64,000 nt of DNA, taken from contig OY992536.1 in assembly GCA_963921195.1 (NCBI GenBank), positions 174,662,995 through 174,726,994 of the forward strand, written 5' to 3'. This document shows positions 55,341-64,000 of the stretch, piece by piece. The DNA is from Pegoplata infirma. Its lineage: Eukaryota; Arthropoda; Insecta; Diptera; Anthomyiidae. The position numbers were made by a program, and so were the translations under genes. The notes under the pieces were generated by a model. That model was given only the letters and a program-made list of their open reading frames with translations, was not told the origin of the DNA and searched no databases. Every line of letters begins with the position of its first letter. Position 1 is the stretch's first letter.

Positions 55341-56600
55341 TAATTACATTATTCTTTCACTTTTTCGACACATTTTTATATAATTTTATTATTTTTTTTA
55401 GTATCAATATGATTTTTTCATATTGATTCGTTTTTTGTGTTTTTTTTTTAAATTTTAAATATTTTTTTTTTTTACAATAAAAAAAAACTATACTGAAATT
55501 AAATAAATAAAATAAATTTAAGTAAATAATTTTTTTTTGAATTTACTTCAACTTATCTTAATATAAGGTGGTTTTACTTAAAACAAAGAAAATAAACTTG
55601 AATAAAGTACATGCAAATACTTAAAAAATCACAAGAGTTTTCCTTAATTTGTTTTTTTAAATTAAGTTAAATATTCTTTACATATATGGCGAATCGATTG
55701 CATTTAAGAAAAAAAGGGTTTATTAAAAAATTTTGTTTTACTTAAAAGAAAAAAAAAATTAAATTATGTGCAAAAAAATAAATAAGTACGTAACTTACTT
55801 AAAAATAGTATAGACATTTTCAAGACCTTAAAATAAGTAAGTACTATTCTTTAATTTCAAAACGCATTTTCTTTAATTTAATCAATTTTTGTTTTAATTT
55901 TAGAAAAAAGTAATCTTTATTTTTTTGATTTCATTGACTTTATTTGAATCCATATCTCCATCAGTTTAAGAAAGAATTTACTAAACTTAAGGAAAAAATA
56001 CTTTAGGTATTTTGGGGACCCCATCTGAAGACCCCATGAGACCCTAACTTTAAATCCAAATTTCGATTTTCGCCGAATTTTTAAATGCCTATAACTCTGC
56101 AAATACTGCAGATACGAAAAAATGTCTCAAAGCATTTTTGTAGTCCTTCACTCGTAGAATATGACCGCCGAAGACCCGAAAGCCCTCCGAGTTATAGTTT
56201 TCGAGTTATTTCATGATCAAATTTCTCAAGACCCCATTCCCATATCTCGAAAACTAAGCAAGATAGAGTGATTCTGACCAACATTTCACGGTGCCCTGGA
56301 GAGGATTTGAATAAAATTTTGGCGTTACTCCAATTTTTAGGCGAATTATGTTTTTAGACTATAAAAGAAGGAAAATGAGCCAAAAAAGAAAAAAAAAGTA
56401 CTAGGCGCTTTTTTTTTGGCGGGCAAAAAAAAGAATTACAAAAAGTGAAAAAAGAATTTATTCTTTCAAATGCATTAACATTTTTTTATACATATGTAAA
56501 TTCATCACATATTCACTTATCAGTGAGATTTAAATATATTTGTGACATATTTTTTCAGATATGAGACTTAAAAGAATAATTTCACTATTTAGCAGGGTAA
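55341..56600. other. Non-coding stretch
   Basis: AT-rich to 55890, then more balanced sequence (55990-56340) with AAGACCCCAT-type repeats (56030, 56230) and ATATCTCGAAAACTAA. A TTTAGGGAAAA-free region with no open frame of note. No gene. Confidence 0.35.
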
Positions 56601-56868
56601 GGAATGGCACACACATGTGCTGCACATCACATTTTACTAATGTGTCGTGTGCACATAGCATGGCACACGACACATGGGCCGTGTGCCATGTGCTGGCACA
56701 CGGCACATTTCAGGTGTGCCATGTGCCAAAAACATGGCACACGGCACATCTGAAATGTGCCGTGTGCTCTAGTATGACACATGGCACATCTGAAATGTGC
56801 CGTGTGCCAGCACATGGCACATGGCCCGTGTGCCGTGTGCCAATTATTGGCACATGGCACATTTCAAA
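56601..56868. repeat. GGCACAyGGCACA palindromic repeat cluster
   Basis: About 25 TGTGCC/GGCACA words in both orientations, such as CATGGCACACGGCACAT and its inverse, alternating every 10-12 bp. GC-rich island in AT-rich DNA; likely subterminal repeats of an element whose other end is not resolved. Confidence 0.7.
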
Positions 56869-56884
56869 TGTTTTTTTTTTTAAT

Positions 56885-58280
56885 AATTGTTTTTAGAAAT
56901 AAAATACTTTTTTCAGAAAAAATACTACTTTTTTAGAAAAAAAACTTATTTTTTTTGAAAAAAAAGTACTTTTTAGAAAAAATTTTACTTTTTTAGAAAA
57001 AGTAGTACTTTTTTGAAAAAATAGTACTTTTTTAGAAAAAAAAGTACTTTTTAGATAAAAAAGTACTTTTTTAGAAAAAATACTACTTTTTTGAAAAAAT
57101 TTTACTTTTTTAGAAACATAGTACTTTTTTAGAAAAAAAGGTACTTTTTGAGAAAAAAAAGTACTTTTAAGATAAAAAAGTACTTTTTTAGAAAAAATAG
57201 TACTTTTTAGAAAAAAATTTACTTTTTTTTAGAAAAAAAGTACTTTTTTAGAAAAAATTTTACTTTTTTAAGAAAAAATAGTACTTTTTAGAAAAAATAG
57301 TACTTTTTAGATAAAAAAGTACTCTTTTTAGAAAAAACAGTAATTTTTAGAAAAAATTTTACTTTTTTAGAAAAAAGTACTTTTTTAGAAAAATATTACT
57401 TTTTTAGAAAAAAATAGTACTTTTTTAGAAAAAAAGTACTTTTTAGATAAAAGAGTGCTTTTTTAGAAAAAATAGTACTTTTTAGAAAAAATAGTACATT
57501 TTAGAAAAAATTTTACTTTTTTAGAAAAAATAGTACTTTTTAAAAAAAATAGTACTTTTTTAGAAAAAACTGTACTTTTTAGAAAAAAGTACATTTTTGG
57601 AAAAGTTAGTACTTTTTTAAAAAAAAAAAGTACTTTTTAGAAAAAAAGTACATTTTCGGAAAAGTTAGTACTTTTTTTAGAAAAAAAAGTACTTTTTAGA
57701 AAAAATAGTACTTTTGTAGAAAAAATAGTACTTTTTTTTAGAAAAAATAGTACTTTTTTAGAAAAAAAAGTACTTCTTAGATAAAAAAGTACTTTTTAGA
57801 TAAAAAAACGTACTTTTTTAGAAAAAATAGTACTTTTTAGAAAAAAACTTACTTTTTTAGAACAAATTTAAGAAAAGATATTACTTTTTTTAAAAAATAG
57901 TACTTTTTTAAAAAAATAGTACTTTTTAAGAAAAAATAGTACTTTTTTAAAAAATAGTACTTTTTAGAAAAAATAGTACCTTTTAAGAAAAAAAAGTACT
58001 TTTTTAAAAAAAATTGTGTTTTTTCGAAAAATCTTTACTTTTTCACCTCTTTTTTAGAAAAATTAGTACTTGTAGGAAAAATGTACTTTTTCAGAAAAAT
58101 TAGTACTTTTTTTTAGAAATTCTAGTACTTTATTTGAAAAAATATTACTGTTTTAGAAAAATTATTACTTTTTTAGAAAAATTATTACTTTTTTTAGAAA
58201 AAAGTACTTTTTTAAAATAATAGTAATTTTTAAAAAAAAAAAGTACTTTCTTAGAAAAATAGCACTTTTTAGAAAAACAT
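56885..58280 (+). repeat. 20-bp TAGTACTTTTTTAGAAAAAA satellite
   Basis: About 65-70 variable units of TACTTTTTTAGAAAAAATAG. Smaller blocks at 59455-59640 and, inverted, 61485-61616. Confidence 0.85.
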
Positions 58281-61200
58281 CATATATTTTGCTCTATTTT
58301 TGCTCTATTTGTAAGATATAATTATAATACCAAATTAACGTCCTTTTGCTTGTATCTTAATTATTTAAGAAGTTATTTGCAATTCAAAAATCTAGCAAAG
58401 ATAAAATTGATCTGTAATCGATTAAGTGATTATGGAGGGGTTGGTATATTAATTATATCAAAAACTAATCGATATACATCAAAATAAATGATATTTTTGC
58501 CATTTTTATCCCTCCATAACCCCTTTAGCGATCCCATATATATTTTATCTTTGCTAGATTCTAAAATTGCAAATAACTTCTTAAATAATTAAAATACAAG
58601 CAAAAGGACGTAAATCTGGTATTTTATTTATATCTCAAAAACTAATCGATATAGAACAAAATAGATGATATTTTTGTCCTTTTTAACCTCTATAACCCTT
58701 TTACGGTTCCAGATCAATTTTATCTTTGCCAGATTTTAAAATTGCGAATAACTTCTAAAATAATTAAGATACAAGCAAAAGAACGTGATTTTGGTATTTT
58801 AATTATATCTCAAAAACTAATCGAGATAGAGCAAAATAGATAATATTTTTGTCATTTTTACCCCTCCATAATCACTTTAGCGATCCCAGATCAATTTTAT
58901 CTTAGCTAAATTTTTAAATTGCAAATAACTTCTTAAATAATTAAGATACAAGCAAAAGGACGTTAATTTGGTATTTTATTTATATCTCGAAAACTAATAG
59001 AGATAGAGTAAAATATATGTTATTTTTGTAATTTTTACCCCTCCATAATCACTTTAGCGATCCCAGATCAATTTTATCTTAGCTAGATTTTTAAATTGCA
59101 AATAACTTCTTAAATAATTAAGATACAAGCAAAAGGACGTTAATTTGGTATTTTATTTATATCTCGAAAACTAATCGAGATAGAGCAAAATAGATGTTAT
59201 TTTTGTAATTTTTACCCCTCCATAATCACTTTAGCGATCCCAGACCAATTTTATCTTAGCTAGATTTTTAAATTGCAAATAACTTCTTAAATAATTAAGA
59301 TACAAGCAAAAGGACGTTAATTTGGTATTTTATTTATATCTCGAAAACTACTAGAGATAGAGTAAAATATATGTTATTTTTGTAATTTTTACCCCTCCAT
59401 AATCACTTTAGCGATCCCAGATCAATTTTATCTTAGCTAGATTTTTAAATAGTATATAATACTATTAGATATAATAGTACTTTATTTGAAAGAAAAAAAT
59501 GTTACTTTCTTAGAAAAATTATTACTTTTTAAGAAAAATTATTACTTTTTTAGAAAAATGATTACTTTTTTAGAAAAAAGTACTTTTTTAGCAATAATAG
59601 TGCTTTAAAAAAAACAGCACTTTAAAAAAAAAAAAATATTTTGCTATATTTTTGCTTTATTTTTAAGATATAATTATAATACTAAATTAAAGTCCTTTTG
59701 CTTGTATCTTAATTATTTAAGAAGTTATTCACAATTTTAAAATTTAGCAAAGATAAAATTGATCTGGAATCGGTTATGGAGGGGTAAAAATGGCAAAAAT
59801 ATCATCTATTTTGCTCTATCTCGATTAGTTTTCGAGATATAAATAAAATACCAAATTAACGTCCTTTTGCTTGTATCTTATTTATTTAAGAAGTTATTTG
59901 CAATTTAAAAATCTAGCTAAGATAAAATTGATCTGGGATCGCTAAAGTGATTATGGAGGGGTAAAAATTACAAAAATAACATATATTTTACTCAATCTCT
60001 ATTAGTTTTCGAGAAATAAATAAAATACCAAATTAACGTCCTTTTGCTTGTATCTTAATTATTTAAGAAGTTATTTGCAATTTAAAAATCTAGCAGATAT
60101 AAAATTGATCTGGGATCGCTAAAGTGATTATGGAGGGGTAAAAATTACAAAAATAACATATATTTTACTCTATCTCCATTAGTTTTTGAGATATAAGTAA
60201 AATACCAGATTTACATCCTTTTGCTTGTATCTTTATTATTTAAGAAGTTATTTGCAATTTAAAAATCTAGCAGAGATAAAATTTATCTGGGATCGCTAAA
60301 TGGGTTATGGAGGGGTAAAAATTACAAAAATAACATATATTTTACTCTATCTCGATTAGTTTTTGAGATATAAGTAAAATATCAGATTTACGTCCTTTTG
60401 CTTGTATCTTTATTATTTAAGAAGTTATTTGCAATTTAAAAATCTAGCAGAGATAAAATTTATCTGGGATCGCTAAATGGGTTATGGAGGGGTAAAAATG
60501 ACAAAAATATCATCTATTTTGCTCTAACTCGATTAGTTTTTGAGATATAATTAAAATACCAAAATTACGTTCTTTTGCTTGTATCTTAATTATTTTAGAA
60601 GTTATTCGCAATTTTAAAATCTAGCAAAGATAAAATTGATCTGGAACCCTAAAAGGGTTATAGAGGTTAAAAAGGACAAAAATATCATCTATTTTGTTCT
60701 ATATCGATTAGTTTTTGAGATATAGTTAAAATACCAAATTATAATATAACTAAAATACCAAAAACTAATCGAAATAGATAAAAAATGTTTGAAATTTTTG
60801 TAGTTTTTACCCCTCCGTAACCTTTAAATTTTTTCTTTGTTGGTTTTTTAAATTGCAAATAATTTCTTAAATAATTAAGATACAAGCAAAAGGACTTTAT
60901 TTTGGTAATTTAATTGTATCTCAAAAACTTATCGATTTAGAGCAAAATAGATGACATTTTTGTACTTTTTACCCCTCCATAATCACTTTAGCGATCCCAG
61001 ATCAATTTTATCTTTGCTTAATTTAAAAATATGAAAAACTTTTAAAATAATTAAGATACAAGCAAAATAACGTCATTTTGGTATATTAATTATATCAAAA
61101 ACTAATCGATATACATCAAAATAAATGATATTTTTGCCATTTTTATCCCTCCATAACCCCTTTAGCGATCCCATATATATTTTATCTTTGCTAGATTCTA

Positions 61201-61484
61201 AAATCGCAAATAACTTCTTAAATAATTAAAATACAAGCAAAAGGACGTAAATCTGGTATTTTATTTATATCTCAAAAACTAATCGAGATAGAGCAAAATA
61301 AATTATATTTTTGTAATTTTTACCCCTCCATAATCACTTAATCGATTACAGATCAATTTTATCTTTGCTAGATTTTTAAATTGCAAATAACTTCTTAAAT
61401 AATTAAGATACAAGCAAAAGGACGTTAATTTGGTATTATAATTATATCTTACAAATAGAGCAAAAATAGAGCAAAATATATGAT
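58281..61484. repeat. 177-bp satellite, about 16 units with orientation switches
   Basis: Landmarks GCAAATAACTTCTTAAATAA, ACAAGCAAAAGGACGTTAAT, ACCCCTCCATAATCACTTTA repeat every 177 bp (58921, 59098, 59275). Orientation flips near 58480, 59460 and 60740, giving blocks of about 1, 5, 6 and 4 units. Together with the flanking 20-bp repeats, 58000-61616 is one 3.6-kb palindrome. Confidence 0.85.
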
Positions 61485-61616
61485 GTTTTTCTAAAAAGTG
61501 CTATTTTTCTGAAAAAGTACTTTTTTCCTACAAGTACTAATTTTTCTAAAAAAGAAGGTGAAAAAGTAAAGATTTTTCGAAAAAACACAATTTTTTTTAA
61601 AAAAGTACTTTTTTTT

Positions 61617-61816
61617 NNNNNNNNNNNNNNNNNNNNNNNNNNNNNNNNNNNNNNNNNNNNNNNNNNNNNNNNNNNNNNNNNNNNNNNNNNNNNNNNNNNN
61701 NNNNNNNNNNNNNNNNNNNNNNNNNNNNNNNNNNNNNNNNNNNNNNNNNNNNNNNNNNNNNNNNNNNNNNNNNNNNNNNNNNNNNNNNNNNNNNNNNNNN
61801 NNNNNNNNNNNNNNNN
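61617..61816. other. Assembly gap, exactly 200 N
   Basis: A round-number placeholder between the 20-bp satellite and the (TAAA)n tract; real length unknown. Apparent open frames crossing it are artefacts. Confidence 0.99.
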
Positions 61817-62124
<308 letters not shown>

Positions 62125-62141
62125 AAAAAATAAAAATTTTG

Positions 62142-62205
62142 AGGGAATCGATCCCACAATCAACTACATTCTGGCCAGACACTTTACCCATCGTGCCAAA
62201 GTCAC
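62142..62205 (-). other. tRNA-like module
   Basis: Minus strand: box A TGGCACGATGGGTAAAGTG, box B GGGATCGATTCCC, then TTTTATTTTTTTTATTT. Confidence 0.55.
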
Positions 62206-62240
62206 TTGATACAAACATGTTTGTATATTTCTATAAATAA

Positions 62241-63160
62241 CACTGTGCTACAAAAAACACAAAATCGAATATACTTTTGAAATGAGGTAGTTAAGGTTGT
62301 AGGTCTCGTCGAAAAGATTACAAAAATGCCCATCAAACTTGCCAGACACCCTTAAATGTTAAAGTTATTGTAAAAGAACGGACAACCCAGACAAAAAAAA
62401 ATTAAAAAATAAACGAACATACTGAGAGGTCGCGTATCATTATTTTAAAGGTTTTTGGCCCCTGAATTCGAATTTGACCTTGAAATTGCGCTACCTTATT
62501 AAGTTTTTGATATATCAATATATGTTAAATATCTCAAAAACCTGATTCGATAGAGCAATTTTGAGGCCAGATTCGGATTCAGCGCACCAAAAACCTTTAT
62601 AGATATTGTACATGACCTCTTATGATAAATTATTTTTTTTTCCTGGGTTATCTGGACGGCGATTTCCTGCAAAATCTTAATTTTCTTTTTTAGAAAAATT
62701 ATCACAACTCTGTCAATTGTTATCAGATTTTTTTCAGGATAAAGCTCATCGTATTCAGAAATAAATTTTATTTAAAAGTACGTTTATCAATATAAAGGTT
62801 GTTGAACGAAGTATCGCAGAAAAAAAATCGATAAACTCGAAAAATTTTCAAAAAATAACAAAAAAATTAGATATTATAGAAAAAATCAACAGATATCTTT
62901 CTTATAGGTGTAGACCCATTCACACACATGGAAGCCCTATCCTTCTTCTATCCAAAACAGTTAAATAACTTAAATCGGTTGAAAATTTTCTGAATTACAC
63001 AAGGTTTTGTGAGCAAAGTCCAAAAAAAAAAACGTTTTTTGAGAATAACTCTAAAACTTGAGTGTCTGGCAAGTTTAATGGGCATTTTTGTGATCTACTC
63101 GACAAAACCAACAACCTATTCCAAGTCACATCAGAAGTATTTTTTCACTGTGGCACAGTG
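62241..63160. mobile_element. 920-bp PIF/Harbinger-like foldback, TAA duplication
   Basis: CACTGTG ends with inverted arms of about 140 bp (ACAAAAATGCCCATyAAACT, TTGCCAGACAC). TAA flanks both sides (62238-62240, 63161-63163), and the uninterrupted site in the copy at about 22800 confirms the insertion and the 3-bp duplication. No transposase. Confidence 0.8.
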
Positions 63161-63342
63161 TAATTTTTTTGATTTTTTTTTCTACAAAAAACAACCTACT
63201 TGTGTAGGTAAAAACTAATAATAGCTCATTAAAAAATACCAACAATTTAAAAAAAAATACTTACACAAATCATTAAAAATTTAAATAATAATCAGTAGTT
63301 TTTACTTACAGAACAAAAATAAATGACTGTAAGAATTAAATG

Positions 63343-64000
63343 TAACCCAATTAGAAATTTCGTTAAGACATCTCAAAGACTTCCTTATGACAATGTCAGT
63401 GTACCTGCTGACTGAAAAATCTCTGACCATACAAAAAACCTCATGACACCTCCTGACTTTTTCAAGTATTTTGTCAAAATTCCTCGCCGACAAGTATGCA
63501 GGTAGTCAATAGTGCTGACTACATTATGACATGTACATAGTACGTCTGAGATCGTTCAAAAATTTAAAATTTATTAATCACGTCTTTTAATTTACACTAC
63601 TTACTATTTTTATCTGTCCATTTCTTAAATTTAATTTTTTAAAACCTACTATTTGAATCTGCCTCACTTGGTCCGCGAACTCAGAACCTTCTGTTCACTG
63701 GTCTAGCACCTTACCCCTTTAGCCAAACTTTGATAATAAATGTGTTTATTAAAAAACAAAGTTAAATTAATTTATTATTTGAATTGTCCTGTTGTATATA
63801 TTTCGTCACCTGAATTGTAAAATGCTACAATATAAATTTTTCTTCCTCAAATATAACATTTTTTTAAATATTAATTGAAATTTGGCTTCATCCTATTTAA
63901 CCCCAGCAAAAGCTGACATTACTAGTAATGGGTTTTGTAATCCGAAACAAATGTTAATCACTACTTACTTATTGAATGAAACACTAATTATTTTAACAAG
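63343..64000 (-). mobile_element. Partial copy of the 30318-31905 element, runs off the window
   Basis: CCCAATTAGAAATTTC at 63349 is the same terminus; 63350-63890 match 31900-30960 in inverse, without the MITE of copy 1 and without its 31480-31730 segment. It carries the tRNA-like module 63664-63729. After 63895 the sequence AACCCCAGCAAAAGCTGACA is not matched. Confidence 0.65.
63664..63729 (-). other. tRNA-like module
   Basis: Minus strand: box A TGGCTAAAGGGGTAAGGTG, B region GAGTTCGCGGACC. Same type as 31130-31195, here uninterrupted; followed by only a short TTTT. Confidence 0.45.

Larger units (their letters stand above)
62125..63335. mobile_element. tRNA-like element, second copy, split by an insertion
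   Basis: 62125-62240 and 63161-63335 match 22690-22990 (GGGAATCGATCC, TATTTCTATAAATAA, CTACAAAAAA.AACC, GTAGGTAAAAACTA). The minus-strand tRNA-like module is at 62142-62205. Confidence 0.7.

Noticed and set aside
56561..56896. Cys/His-rich open frames on both strands
   Set aside because: Both strands are open because the GGCACA repeat lacks stops; the Cys/His pattern follows the repeat period, not a zinc finger.

Overview
This is AT-rich eukaryotic DNA built almost entirely of transposable elements, foldback palindromes and satellites. No intact host gene is visible. A higher fly (Diptera: Brachycera, perhaps a calyptrate) is the best guess. The reasons are: several copies of a repeat start with a TTCGGC..GCCGAA hairpin followed by TATACCCTCCAC, and of its partner end with (GACG)n, TATATATACTTTATGGGGTC and GGAGGGTATA; fly-style non-LTR retrotransposons ending in CCTAACCTAACC or (TAAA)n; and Transib, hAT, PIF/Harbinger, piggyBac and pogo signatures packed together. 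The organism call is inference from repeat style, not from a host marker gene.

Layout. 0-12 kb: a Tc1/mariner-like foldback (4-941), paired hairpin-start repeats, a hAT-like foldback (5253-7104), and a large inverted repeat whose arms are GATGAAAA-type arrays (7340-8245 / 10724-11500) enclosing a TA-flanked element with three tRNA-like units (9468-10375). 12-18.7 kb: a 5'-truncated RNase H-bearing LINE split by a Transib-like element, a 2.6-kb hairpin-start repeat split by a hAT element, and small MITEs. 19-26.6 kb: tandem repeats, a tRNA-like element, a pogo-like MITE and other foldbacks. 26.6-44 kb: a run of large palindromes, several carrying tRNA-like modules, with nested hAT, Harbinger-like and piggyBac-like insertions. 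44.4-50.9 kb: a nearly full-length PHD/endonuclease/RT retrotransposon (CR1/Jockey type) whose ORF1 is split by a 2.4-kb hAT element and whose ORF2 has one frameshift. 54-55.1 kb: a spliced minus-strand gene resembling DUF4806 proteins, probably decayed. 56.6-61.6 kb: GGCACA-rich, 20-bp and 177-bp satellite blocks in a 3.6-kb palindrome ending at a 200-N gap. 61.8-64 kb: a (TAAA)n tract and more tRNA-like elements.

The most interesting signal is that at least thirteen tRNA-like modules (Pol III box A + box B, most followed by an oligo-T run) sit inside inverted-repeat DNA elements of at least five different families rather than in ordinary tailed SINEs. Several nested insertions are dated and bounded exactly by target-site duplications, and some by an uninterrupted homologous copy elsewhere in the window.
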